Under the pieces are notes generated by a model. It ran no database searches and had not been told where the DNA came from. It worked only from the letters and a program-made list of their open reading frames with translations. A program made the position numbers and the translations under genes. Positions 5,719 through 13,703 of a stretch of 24,461 nt of DNA are shown here, piece by piece; positions within the stretch are counted from its first letter, which is position 1, and every line of letters begins with the position of its first letter. The DNA comes from JBBAAW01 sp964574405 (lineage in GTDB: Bacteria; Patescibacteriota; WWE3; UBA101185; UBA10185). The DNA lies in contig CAZNNN010000007.1 of the NCBI GenBank assembly GCA_964574405.1, forward strand, positions 1-24,461, in the 5' to 3' direction.

Positions 5719-7122
5719 ATGACAGAACAGGAAAAAACTTTGTGGATAAAGTTGTCCAGCGAGCTTGAACTCTCTGGAAATAACAGCGTGTATAAAATAT
5801 ATTCCCCAAGAATGGGTGTAAAGGTTGACGGTGGGGAACTGGCGATACTTTGCCCCGACGGTCACTCGTTAAGTGTAATAGAAAAAGCTTTTAGAAAACT
5901 GGTGGAGGCTTTTGTGGAAAAATCCGCACCTGAATACAAAAAAGTGGACTTTGTGGTGGGAAAAGTGGAGCATAAGGAAAAATCGGTGGACCTGAATACC
6001 ACGCCACTGTTTGCCCCACCGCAAGTTAAAACAGCAAGTGTACCTGTAAGTAGAGGCGATGCGTCAACAAATGGCGGGGGAAACGGGCTTTCCGCCAGAT
6101 ATGTCTTTGAAAACTATTTAATGGGTTCTAATAATCAGCTTGCTTATGCGGTGGCTAAAGCCGTGGCGGAAAGCCCCGGTGAGTCGTACAACCCACTTTT
6201 TATACACTCCGGCATAGGTTTAGGAAAAACGCATTTGATGCAAGCCATAGGCAATAAAATAGTGGCCGAAAAACCGCATCTAAAGGTAATTTACAGCACA
6301 GGGGAAGCCTTTATGAACGAGCTGGTGGAAGCTATTCAAACCTCCAAGGGTCGCGGGCAATACACAGTTAATAAGTTTAGAGCCAAGTTTAGAACTGCGG
6401 ATGTTTTGCTTATTGACGATGTGCAGGTGGTAGCAGGAAGAGAGTCCACCCAAGAGGAGTTTTTCCACACTTTTAACACGCTATACATGGCGCAAAAACA
6501 AATTGTGCTAACCTCCGATCGTCCACCCAAAGATTTTGTAAATCTAGAAGAGCGAGTAAGATCGCGGTTTGGTAGCGGAATGATTGTGGATATAAAACCG
6601 CCGGATTTAGACATGCGTATTGCTATTTTACGCAACAGACGCGACGAAGCAAAAGATAGCATTCAAAATGACGCCTTAGATGTAATAGCGTTAACTATTT
6701 CCAGCAACATTAGGGAGCTTTTGGCTTCGTACATGCAGGTGGTAACCGATGCAAAAAGTAAAGGGGTGGAGCCTGATAAAAAGTTTACGGCGGAAACGCT
6801 TGGTCAAAGGGTGGTAAACGAGGGAAGAAAACCCGTTAATTTGCAACAAATTCTTAGATCCGTATGTAACTATTATTCGGTTAAGGCGGACGACATTAAA
6901 GGTCATAAAAGAACTAGAGAGCTGGTTATTCCGCGTCATATAGCTATGTATTTAATTTACGACTTAACCAAAACCCCATACATGTCTATTGGCGACTTTT
7001 TAGGGGGGCGTGACCACACTACAATTTTGCACGGGGTTAGAAAAGTGGAGGAAGAACTTAAAGAGGTGGCAAAAACCAAGCAGGACATTACTAACATTAT
7101 GCAGAGTGTTTACGCCAAGTGA
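5719..7122 (+). CDS. dnaA: Chromosomal replication initiator protein DnaA
   Basis: The 467-residue AAA+ protein has Walker A at 164-171 (SGIGLGKT), Walker B at 229-234 (VLLIDD), and the sensor and arginine-finger region SDRPPKDFVNLEERVRSRF at 266-284. The C-terminal DNA-binding domain IV contains PRHIAMYLIYDLT and the signature RDHTTILHG. DnaA binds 9-bp boxes at oriC and opens the origin. Domain I is short and domain II is a low-complexity linker at about residues 85-125. Walker A reads GIGLGKT where GGxGLGKT is usual, a minor change. A further DnaA box (TGTGGATAA, 5741-5749) lies inside the first codons. The gene is a single unit; box clusters flank both ends, and an insert of about 3.2 kb separates it from rpmH, its common neighbour. 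Confidence 0.97.
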   Translation: MTEQEKTLWIKLSSELELSGNNSVYKIYSPRMGVKVDGGELAILCPDGHSLSVIEKAFRKLVEAFVEKSAPEYKKVDFVVGKVEHKEKSVDLNTTPLFAPPQVKTASVPVSRGDASTNGGGNGLSARYVFENYLMGSNNQLAYAVAKAVAESPGESYNPLFIHSGIGLGKTHLMQAIGNKIVAEKPHLKVIYSTGEAFMNELVEAIQTSKGRGQYTVNKFRAKFRTADVLLIDDVQVVAGRESTQEEFFHTFNTLYMAQKQIVLTSDRPPKDFVNLEERVRSRFGSGMIVDIKPPDLDMRIAILRNRRDEAKDSIQNDALDVIALTISSNIRELLASYMQVVTDAKSKGVEPDKKFTAETLGQRVVNEGRKPVNLQQILRSVCNYYSVKADDIKGHKRTRELVIPRHIAMYLIYDLTKTPYMSIGDFLGGRDHTTILHGVRKVEEELKEVAKTKQDITNIMQSVYAK

Positions 7123-7330
7123 TGTGGATGTGGATAAGTTAAGCTGATTCTATAAGTTTTGTGGATAACTTGCACTACTTGTCCACAATCTTATACACAG
7201 GCGGGCGGGCTATATCCACACAGAACAGATGTTGCAGGTGCAAAGTTGGGAAAATTGTCGCACATAAAAAAATGCCAAACAACAATAATCTAGTTTATAA
7301 ACAAAGAAATACTGGGAAAACAGCGGAGGC
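7123..7330 (+). other. Candidate chromosomal replication origin (oriC) with DnaA-box cluster
   Basis: Immediately after dnaA there are five DnaA-box-like 9-mers within 92 bp. Two are perfect and reversed (TGTGGATAA at 7129-7137 and 7160-7168). Three are forward: TTGTCCACA (7179-7187, one mismatch to TTATCCACA), TTATACACA (7191-7199, fits TTATNCACA) and ATATCCACA (7212-7220, one mismatch). A G/C-rich block follows at 7200-7210, then an A/T-rich stretch at about 7262-7318 that could serve as the unwinding element. Two more perfect boxes lie at 5667 and 5741. The position between dnaA and a plus-strand gene, with the rpmH operon running the other way, fits a bidirectional origin. An open frame crosses this segment, but I interpret it as chance. 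Confidence 0.72.
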
Positions 7331-7370
7331 AAAAGCGTTATCAAAGATAACCACAGATCCACTACCTCTA

Positions 7371-8708
7371 ATGCAATCTCTACTAAATTTATATACATCT
7401 TTCTCTAAAGAAACACATGGTAACAAACTGTTGATAATTTTATTTTTTATCCTTCCGTGGAATCTAGGAAAACACCTCGAGCAGGTATTTTCTTTTGTAG
7501 GTTCTGTACCGATTCCCTATCTTGTTCCTACAGTTTTTTTGCAGGATGTTCTTGTTGCGGCAGTTGTTTTAGTCGTGTCTATCGCATCTTTGCGCAAAGC
7601 CTGCCCTCTGATCAAAGGTGGTACTACGGTTGCCCGCTTATTTTTCCTTTTCCTGCTGGCAGTTTTTCTGTCGACTTTTTTTGCGGGTCGGTTTTACCCT
7701 TCGGTATATTCCTTTACGCGACTGCTTTTATATTTTTTGTTTTTTATAGCCGTCATGAATTTATTCCGATCGCCTTCCGTCCGTCGCTGGTTTTCTATAT
7801 CGCTGATTATAAATATCTTCTTGTCAAGCGCTTTGGGGTTTCTCCAGTTTTATAAACAAGCGTCCGTTTTTAATAACTACTTATTCTTTGGGGAACAGCC
7901 GTACAGTATTTATACACCGTATATTGCCAAAGAGGGTTTTGGCGGAGTGGTTAAAATTCCGCCCTACGCTACTTTTTTACACCCCAACATTTTGGCGGGC
8001 TTTTTGGTTGTTTCTTTAACTTTGTTGCTAGATTATTTGGCCCATTTACGGAGGAGTCGACGGTTGATATCAATCGCCTGCGTGTTACTGTGTGCGTTTC
8101 TTCTTTTTCTTACCAAAAGTTACACCGCGTGGGCAACCTTTGCCCTAGGTTTTTTACTTTTATTCTTTATACGACTGGGGCAAAAAGCCCGTTTGTTACC
8201 GTTAGCGCTTACAGTTTTGACTTTGATGACTGTTGTTGCCGGGCTTTTGTTTCCGCTTTATAGTAGTAGTTTAACGACATTACTGCCCGGCGACTCGATT
8301 GCCTCGACCCTGTCCGTAGAAAGAAGATCCGCCCTGCTTCAAGCGTCGTACAGAATGTTTATCCAAAAGCCTTTCTTTGGTTGGGGAATTAACTCCTTTA
8401 TCTATAGTTTTGAGCCTTTTTACAATCGCCCCGATACAGTGAGATTTTTACAACCTGCACACAATGTTTACGCTCTAATTGCTGTAGAGATCGGGGTTTT
8501 TGGTGCAATGTTTTTTATTGGTCTAACTGCAGCTTCTATTTACTGTGTTACGCGTAATGGTGGATGGTTTTACGGCGTTGCTTTGGTGCAGATTGTTTTT
8601 CTTTCTAGTTTTGACCACTATTTTTTTACCATTCCACAGACGCAACTTTTATTTATCTTGACTTTAATGATGGGACTCACTTATACTAAAGATACCAACT
8701 GCCCATGA
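7371..8708 (+). CDS. O-antigen ligase/polymerase-like (Wzy_C/WaaL family) membrane protein
   Basis: From the ATG at 7371 the product is 445 residues with about ten or more hydrophobic helices. It has the WaaL/Wzy-type motif near the C-terminus, LQPAHNVYALIAVEIGVFG, where an HN pair precedes a helix ending in GxxG, and an extracytoplasmic loop before it (about residues 290-380) containing RRSALLQASYRMF and FFGWGINSF. These proteins join or polymerise surface glycans on the outer face of the membrane. The frame is open back to 7161 through the origin boxes, with another ATG at 7272. I prefer 7371 because hydrophobic segments begin 19 residues later and the upstream codons translate to low-complexity sequence. 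No clear ribosome site marks any of the three. The stop overlaps the next gene's ATG (ATGA at 8705), so the two are coupled. Confidence 0.78.
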   Translation: MQSLLNLYTSFSKETHGNKLLIILFFILPWNLGKHLEQVFSFVGSVPIPYLVPTVFLQDVLVAAVVLVVSIASLRKACPLIKGGTTVARLFFLFLLAVFLSTFFAGRFYPSVYSFTRLLLYFLFFIAVMNLFRSPSVRRWFSISLIINIFLSSALGFLQFYKQASVFNNYLFFGEQPYSIYTPYIAKEGFGGVVKIPPYATFLHPNILAGFLVVSLTLLLDYLAHLRRSRRLISIACVLLCAFLLFLTKSYTAWATFALGFLLLFFIRLGQKARLLPLALTVLTLMTVVAGLLFPLYSSSLTTLLPGDSIASTLSVERRSALLQASYRMFIQKPFFGWGINSFIYSFEPFYNRPDTVRFLQPAHNVYALIAVEIGVFGAMFFIGLTAASIYCVTRNGGWFYGVALVQIVFLSSFDHYFFTIPQTQLLFILTLMMGLTYTKDTNCP

Positions 8709-9991
8709 ACTACCAACATAAAACTTACGCCATGTTACTAGCTTTTCCGCTATTGCTTACGGGATGTAATCCTAAAAACTTTCCGGTAGTAGGTAAATTT
8801 TTTGGCGGAGGCAAGCCGGAGGTTAAGAATGTTAGTTTAGCAATTTGGGGACTTTGGGAAACCGAGCAAACCCTTCAGCCGATTCTGCAAAAATACACTG
8901 CCGAGCATCCAAATATTAAAATTACTTACGAAGACAGATCTATTATGCCTTTGGTTGACTATAAGGAGCGGGTTTTTACGCGTGCCTTTGAGGGTACTAA
9001 GCCCGATATTGTGCTGGCGCATGCCAGCTGGGTTCCACGATTGGTAGCAGGTAACGGGGCTTGGGCGGTTCCAGCGGGAGTTTTAGATGCGGGTTATCTG
9101 GACACCAATTTTTTTCCTGTAGTTAAAGATGTGGGCGTGATTGGCGGAAGTCTGTATTCGTTGCCATCCACTTACGACGGGTTGGTTTTAGTGTACAACA
9201 AGAAGCATTTTGAAAGCGTGGGGATTATTCATCCTCCGGTGGATTGGGAGGAGTTTAGGCGGGATGCCATTTCATTAACGGTACGGGATGGGGCAAATCT
9301 TGTGCGCGCGGGTGCGGCAATGGGTTTAGCAGACAACGCCGAGCATTTTAGCGATGTTTTAGGGCTAATGTGGTTGCAGGCGGGAGTAAAAATTCCGGAG
9401 GAAATAGATACGGATCAAGCCAAAGACGCCCTTACCTTTTACACCAATTTTGCTAAAGAGGATGGGGTTTGGGGTGCCTCCATGCCCGAGTCAGTTTTAG
9501 CTTTTGCCAGCGAGAAAGTTTCTATGGTGCTTATTCCCACCTGGCGGTTGTATGAGCTTTTAGCTAACATGCAAGACCCCGCGGTTATAGGTGTGGCGCA
9601 AGTTCCCCAAGCCCTACAAGATACACCGGTTACCTGGGCTTCTTACTGGACATGGGTAGTGCCAAAAAGCTCCCCAAACCCCAATGAAAGTTGGGCTGTT
9701 ATTAAATACATTACTGACGCAGAACAACAAACTGCCCTTTTTAGCGAGGCTTCCAAAATACGACCTTTTGGGTCAATTTATAGCAATGTAACACTTGCAC
9801 AAAACCTTTCTACCAACGGATACTTAAAGGCGGCTATAGAGTCCGCGCCGTACGCTAAAACAGCCGAAATTGCCGGTAGATCTGGTAACAGGCGTCAATA
9901 CAACGCGTTAAAACAAGCTGTTAATGATGTAATAGCCGGAAAATCTGCCGGTGAAGCTCTATCTACAGCAAAAATCGCTATTACTCAATAG
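8705..9991 (+). CDS. Extracellular solute-binding lipoprotein (family 1, sugar-type)
   Basis: The 428-residue protein begins with a signal peptide ending in a lipobox (LLLTGC, Cys21), so the mature protein should be lipid-anchored outside the membrane. The body follows the family 1 binding-protein pattern: VSLAIWGLWETE, then NIKITYEDRS, DIVLAHASWVPRL, YDGLVLVYNKKHF, a tryptophan-rich hinge (TWASYWTWVVPKSS) and SWAVIKYITD near the end. Such proteins deliver sugars or oligosaccharides to an ABC importer. No permease or ATPase gene is visible nearby. It is instead coupled by ATGA overlap to a glycan ligase-like gene and followed by the pilus genes. It may therefore have been adopted for surface glycan binding, or the permease may be elsewhere. 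Confidence 0.85.
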   Translation: MNYQHKTYAMLLAFPLLLTGCNPKNFPVVGKFFGGGKPEVKNVSLAIWGLWETEQTLQPILQKYTAEHPNIKITYEDRSIMPLVDYKERVFTRAFEGTKPDIVLAHASWVPRLVAGNGAWAVPAGVLDAGYLDTNFFPVVKDVGVIGGSLYSLPSTYDGLVLVYNKKHFESVGIIHPPVDWEEFRRDAISLTVRDGANLVRAGAAMGLADNAEHFSDVLGLMWLQAGVKIPEEIDTDQAKDALTFYTNFAKEDGVWGASMPESVLAFASEKVSMVLIPTWRLYELLANMQDPAVIGVAQVPQALQDTPVTWASYWTWVVPKSSPNPNESWAVIKYITDAEQQTALFSEASKIRPFGSIYSNVTLAQNLSTNGYLKAAIESAPYAKTAEIAGRSGNRRQYNALKQAVNDVIAGKSAGEALSTAKIAITQ

Positions 9992-10004
9992 CTTACTGTC
10001 GTGT

Positions 10005-10016
10005 TACTATAGTCTT
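10005..10016 (+). promoter_or_regulatory. -10 element for a leaderless pilB transcript
   Basis: TACTAT (10005-10010) is followed by six bases and then the pilB ATG at 10017. With the usual 6-base distance from -10 to +1, transcription would start on the A of the ATG. There is no Shine-Dalgarno. A weak TTACTC 18 bp upstream could serve as -35. Confidence 0.4.
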
Positions 10017-11723
10017 ATGCCCCAAGTGTTAGACGACTCTAGATTAAAAGAACTCGTTACTGTCTCCAAAGCTCTTTCCAAGGAAAAAATTGCTCAAGCC
10101 GAAGAGTTAGCTAAAACTTCTGGTATTAGTTTATACCAAGCCCTTTCCCAAAAGTTGTATATGGACGATTCTGCCTTAGGGCTTTTGATGGCAGGCTTTT
10201 ACAAACTTCCCTTTGTTTCTTTGGTCGACACGGAGATTCCTGATGAAACACTTTTTTTGCTTCCCGAAGAAGTGGCCAGAAAAAACAGGGTAATAGTTTT
10301 TAATTATGCAAGCGACGGTATAAAGATTACCACCTCTTCCCCAAGCCGGGGTGTTGATTACCTAAAAACAAATCTGGAGAAAAAAACAGGTAAACCTGTA
10401 TTAGTGTATTTTTCTACCCCCAAAGATCTTGAAAGCGCACTTTTTACATATACCAAAAATTTGCAATACATTATAGAGAAACTTTTGGCGCAGGGAGAAA
10501 TTACCACACCCTACGGGGTGGAAAGAGACCCGCCAGTGGAAAAAATTGTGGACACCATGATAGAAACAGCTTTTGTGCAAAAAGCCTCTGATATTCATAT
10601 AGAACCACAGGATAATGTTTCGTTGGTTAGGTTTAGAGTTGATGGAATCTTGCACGATGTGATACAGATTCCGGAGTCGATCCACGATAGAATTGTTACC
10701 AGAATTAAAGTTATGGCTGGTTTAAGAACGGACGAGCACCAGGCTGCACAGGATGGAAAAATTCACAAAGTTTTAAATAAAGAAGATGTGGATTTTAGAG
10801 TTTCCATAATTCCTATTGTGGACGGGGAAAAGATTGTGATTAGAATATTGGCTAGCAACGCTAAAAACTTTTCACTTTCTGATCTTGGCATGCGCGAACC
10901 CGATCTTATGCGGGTTAAAAAAGCGTTTAGTAAAACATACGGCATGATTTTATCCACAGGACCAACGGGTAGCGGTAAAACCACCTCTATCTACGCTATT
11001 TTAAAGATTTTAAATGGGCGTGATAAAAATATTACCTCCATTGAAGATCCGGTTGAATACAGGATAAAAGGCGCCAATCAGATCCAGGTTAATACTAAAA
11101 CCAATTTAACTTTTGCTAACGGTTTGCGTTCTATTTTGCGTCAAGATCCCGACCATGTGTTTGTAGGAGAGATTAGGGATAATGAAACTGCGGGTATTGC
11201 TGTAAACGCTGCTCTAACAGGTCATTTAGTAATGTCCACTCTTCATACTAACAATGCCGCTACCGCCATTCCTAGGCTTATTGACATGAAAGTAGAGCCG
11301 TTTTTGGTGGCGTCCACGGTAAATATAGTAATAGCTCAAAGGCTAGTTAGAAAAATTTGCGACAACTGTAAAACATCTTTTGTAATTCCCAAAAACGATC
11401 TTTTGGCGCACTTTCCATTAGAAATTGTAGACAAATACTATCTAGGTGTAGGGAAAGAAAAGGGCGTAAGAGTTTATAGGGGTACGGGTTGCAAGTTATG
11501 TCAAAGAACAGGCTACTACGGACGGGTAGGAATCTACGAGGTGTTGGAGATTTCTAACGAAATCAAAAAAATTATTAATGAGCGGGGTGATGCGGATAGA
11601 ATTGAAGAATTGGCGTTAAAAGAAGGCATGACTTCTATGCTAGATGATGGGGTAGCTAAGATGTCAAAAGGTTTAACAACTTTAGAGGAAATTTTGCGCG
11701 TGATTAAAACCGAGGAGGTGTAA
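10017..11723 (+). CDS. pilB: Type IV pilus assembly ATPase PilB (GspE/PulE family)
   Basis: From the ATG at 10017 the product is 568 residues. It has an N-terminal GspE_N-type domain (about 1-150), the Asp box with ASDIHIEP (190-197), Walker A GPTGSGKT (315-322), Walker B with DPDHVFVGEIRD (377-388), the His box ALTGHLVMSTLHTNN (399-413), and a zinc-binding tetracysteine made of CDNC (448-451) and CKLC (492-495). PilB is the hexameric cytoplasmic motor that drives pilin polymerisation. The frame is open upstream into the preceding gene, but the first 22 codons there do not look like PilB. The start at 10017 also fits a leaderless promoter. The stop overlaps the pilC start (TAATG), with GGAGGTG just before it, so the two are coupled. 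Confidence 0.95.
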   Translation: MPQVLDDSRLKELVTVSKALSKEKIAQAEELAKTSGISLYQALSQKLYMDDSALGLLMAGFYKLPFVSLVDTEIPDETLFLLPEEVARKNRVIVFNYASDGIKITTSSPSRGVDYLKTNLEKKTGKPVLVYFSTPKDLESALFTYTKNLQYIIEKLLAQGEITTPYGVERDPPVEKIVDTMIETAFVQKASDIHIEPQDNVSLVRFRVDGILHDVIQIPESIHDRIVTRIKVMAGLRTDEHQAAQDGKIHKVLNKEDVDFRVSIIPIVDGEKIVIRILASNAKNFSLSDLGMREPDLMRVKKAFSKTYGMILSTGPTGSGKTTSIYAILKILNGRDKNITSIEDPVEYRIKGANQIQVNTKTNLTFANGLRSILRQDPDHVFVGEIRDNETAGIAVNAALTGHLVMSTLHTNNAATAIPRLIDMKVEPFLVASTVNIVIAQRLVRKICDNCKTSFVIPKNDLLAHFPLEIVDKYYLGVGKEKGVRVYRGTGCKLCQRTGYYGRVGIYEVLEISNEIKKIINERGDADRIEELALKEGMTSMLDDGVAKMSKGLTTLEEILRVIKTEEV

Positions 11724-12775
11724 TGAAGCCATCTTCTGTAAGGCTTTCTGCCAACGAAAAAATAGAATTTGTTAGCAATATGCACACCATGCTTAAGGCG
11801 GGTATTCCCATTTTAAATGGTGTGGAGTCCTTGCTGGAAGATTCTAAAGGCAACCTTAAAAAGGTTCTTTCTGTACTACGAGAGGATTTGGTGGCCGGCA
11901 AGAGAATTTATGTGTCGCTCGCCAAATTTCCAGAGTCGTTTGATAAAGTTGTAATAAACCTGATTAGAGCATCAGAGGAAGCGGGGACTTTGGAAACCAC
12001 GCTTGCCGACATTAAAAAGAACACGCAGGCCGAAAACGAATTTTCCGACAAAGTAAAATCCGCCCTCATGTACCCCGCATTTGTTTTTGGTATTTTTGGG
12101 GTAGTTATGATAGTAATGCTGTTTGTAGTAATGCCAAAAATTAGTTTGGTTTTTTCCAGATTGCGGGTTACTATTCCATTACCCACTAAAATTCTTATGT
12201 TTGTTTCTGCCTTTGTAATTAAAAACACTCTCTATGTGGGTATTGGGGTAGCGCTTTGTGTACTGATTCTCTACCTTTTTTATACCAAAAAGAGACGCTT
12301 CTTATTTAGTATGTTAGCCAAGCTTCCCATTGTGTCCTCTCTGTATAAGAAGGTGGACATTGTAAAGTTTTCCAGAAGCTTGGGTTTGCTTTTAAATTCT
12401 GGCATTCCTATTGTAAATGCGTTGGAACTCTCTGTGGATGTAGTAACTAGGCGCGACCTTAGAAGTCTTTTGGAAAATGCCAAGAAGATGGTGTACGCGG
12501 GAAAGGAGTTTAGTTTGGGGTTAAGGGCTAAAAAAGGTGTTATGCCTACGCTGGTAATTAAACTAATAGAGCTTGGGGAATCTAGCGGAAGCTTGGATAA
12601 GGCTATGAACGATGTTACAGAGTACATGGACTACGAAGTGTCCAAGAACCTAAAAACCGTTACCACGCTCTTGGAGCCTATTATGCTGGTTCTTGTGGGG
12701 ATTTGTGTGGGTGGAATTATGATGTCAATTATTTCTCCTATGTACAGCATGATCGGGCAGGTGGGGAATCGTTAA
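11723..12775 (+). CDS. pilC: Type IV pilus inner-membrane platform protein PilC (GspF family)
   Basis: The 350-residue protein has two repeats of the GspF domain, each with a cytoplasmic helical bundle (MLKAGIPILNGVESLLEDS near residues 20-40; LLLNSGIPIVNALELSVD near 220-237) and membrane helices. The helices are at about 113-135, 155-190 and a C-terminal one containing PIMLVLVGICVGGIM. It forms the membrane platform that couples the PilB motor to the growing pilus. A GGAGGTG ribosome site sits within the final pilB codons. The 350-residue length is slightly shorter than most GspF/PilC proteins (about 400) because the N-terminal segment is brief. It ends 11 bp from the convergent response regulator gene. 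Confidence 0.95.
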   Translation: MKPSSVRLSANEKIEFVSNMHTMLKAGIPILNGVESLLEDSKGNLKKVLSVLREDLVAGKRIYVSLAKFPESFDKVVINLIRASEEAGTLETTLADIKKNTQAENEFSDKVKSALMYPAFVFGIFGVVMIVMLFVVMPKISLVFSRLRVTIPLPTKILMFVSAFVIKNTLYVGIGVALCVLILYLFYTKKRRFLFSMLAKLPIVSSLYKKVDIVKFSRSLGLLLNSGIPIVNALELSVDVVTRRDLRSLLENAKKMVYAGKEFSLGLRAKKGVMPTLVIKLIELGESSGSLDKAMNDVTEYMDYEVSKNLKTVTTLLEPIMLVLVGICVGGIMMSIISPMYSMIGQVGNR

Positions 12776-12786
12776 TGCGATGGCGA

Positions 12787-13155
12787 TTACGCCAGGTATC
12801 TACTGATTTTTTCCACCACTTGATCTGGTGTAACTTCCGATTTAATAATAGAATCTTTAGCACCCAAAGCTATAGCGTCTTTAAGGGCTTGATCGTGAGA
12901 AAGGTTAGTTAGCATAATAGTGGTAGGGAGATTAAGTTTTTGATCTTTAATAGTTTGAAGAATGCCAATACCGTCCAGTTTTGGCATCATAATGTCTAAA
13001 AGCACCAAATTATTTTTCCCCGCCACAATTTTTTTAAGTCCCTCTTCTCCGTCTGACGCTGTGTCGATCTGAAAACCCACACCTGTTAAATACTCTTTAT
13101 ATAAGTCCAAAATATCTTTTTCATCCTCAATTATCAGAATGCTTTTTTTGATCAT
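12787..13155 (-). CDS. Stand-alone receiver-domain (CheY-like) response regulator
   Basis: The 122-residue protein is a single REC domain: the acidic pair Glu10-Asp11 (IIEDEKD), the phosphorylation site Asp54 in LVLLDIMMPKLDG, Thr83 in IMLTN and Lys105 in IIKSE. All catalytic positions are present and no output domain follows, so it should signal by protein contact, as CheY or PilG/PilH do. It lies on the opposite strand inside the pilus locus, between pilC and the prepilins. Regulation of pilus assembly or motion is a reasonable inference. Its promoter (TTGCCA at 13199-13194, 17-bp spacer, TACTAT at 13176-13171) overlaps the start of the divergent prepilin gene. Confidence 0.9.
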   Translation of the reverse strand: MIKKSILIIEDEKDILDLYKEYLTGVGFQIDTASDGEEGLKKIVAGKNNLVLLDIMMPKLDGIGILQTIKDQKLNLPTTIMLTNLSHDQALKDAIALGAKDSIIKSEVTPDQVVEKISRYLA

Positions 13156-13162
13156 AAGAGTG

Positions 13163-13176
13163 TACTATGTATAGTA
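13163..13176. promoter_or_regulatory. Symmetric bidirectional -10 element (TACTAT-gt-ATAGTA)
   Basis: A 14-bp inverted repeat lies in the 24-bp gap between the divergent response regulator and prepilin genes. Each arm reads TACTAT in its own direction, the same -10 hexamer as pilB. On the minus strand it is paired with a good TTGCCA -35 at 17 bp. The two promoters overlap physically, so they should compete or be jointly controlled. The palindrome could equally be an operator. Confidence 0.45.
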
Positions 13177-13179
13177 TCA

Positions 13180-13683
13180 ATGATCTCTAAGTCTGGCAAC
13201 AAAATTGAATCCAATAAGGGTTTTACTGTTCCTGAACTACTAGTTGTTATGTTTATAATTTTGACTATTTTTGCCTTTGCTGGGATTAATCTGTTAAATA
13301 TTATCCCCAATGCAGGGCTTACGGAAATCTCACAAAGTTTTATGGCCGATGCTAAAGCTCAGCAAAACTCTGCTATGTTGGGCGAGTCTGGCGGGGCTTT
13401 GTTGTCTGATTACAGCATTAAGATAAACGCTAATAGTTATGTTTTATTTAAGGGTTTGGTTTATGTAGCAGGCGCACCTGGAAACTACACAATTAATTAT
13501 CCTCAAAACATTACCGCTAGTAGCGGATTTACTGATTCTATCATTACATTTACCGCCCTTAGTGGCGACATAAAAAATTATAGTGAGGTAACAAATCAGG
13601 TAACATTTAACTCTGTTAACAATAGAAGCGTTACAATAAAATTCAATAAGTTGGGGAATGTTTACTATGCAAATAGCATTTGA
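13180..13683 (+). CDS. Type IV minor prepilin (GspH/FimT-like)
   Basis: The 167-residue protein has a class III signal peptide: a short basic leader, then KG|FTVPELLVVMFIILTIF, with prepilin peptidase cleavage after Gly and the conserved Glu at +5. A single hydrophobic helix (to about residue 40) is followed by a beta-rich head domain (DYSIKINANSYVLFKGLVYV, ITFTALSGDI, VTFNSVNNRSVTIKFNK). As the first of four consecutive prepilins it corresponds to the H/FimT position of a minor-pilin initiation complex. The start lies directly downstream of the symmetric -10 element, with at most a few bases of leader. No cognate prepilin peptidase gene is in the window. Confidence 0.85.
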   Translation: MISKSGNKIESNKGFTVPELLVVMFIILTIFAFAGINLLNIIPNAGLTEISQSFMADAKAQQNSAMLGESGGALLSDYSIKINANSYVLFKGLVYVAGAPGNYTINYPQNITASSGFTDSIITFTALSGDIKNYSEVTNQVTFNSVNNRSVTIKFNKLGNVYYANSI

Positions 13684-13703
13684 CTATTTGCAAAAAGAGT
13701 CAA

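Noticed and set aside
7161..7370. Extension of the O-antigen ligase frame upstream through the DnaA-box cluster
   Set aside because: The extra 70 codons overlap the probable origin, translate to low-complexity sequence and lack any ribosome site; hydrophobic helices begin only after the ATG at 7371. The ATG at 7272 remains possible.
7457..7855. Plus-strand 132-codon frame rich in Cys, Phe and Ser
   Set aside because: It lies inside the ligase gene in another frame, and its composition is that of a frame-shifted membrane protein.
9951..10016. Upstream extension of the pilB frame
   Set aside because: The 22 extra codons overlap the solute-binding protein gene and do not resemble PilB; the ATG at 10017 fits the family and the -10 position.
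12782..12793. GGCG-ATTA-CGCC hairpin between pilC and the response regulator as a bidirectional terminator
   Set aside because: The 4-bp stem lies mostly inside the regulator's last codons and has no T-tract on either side.
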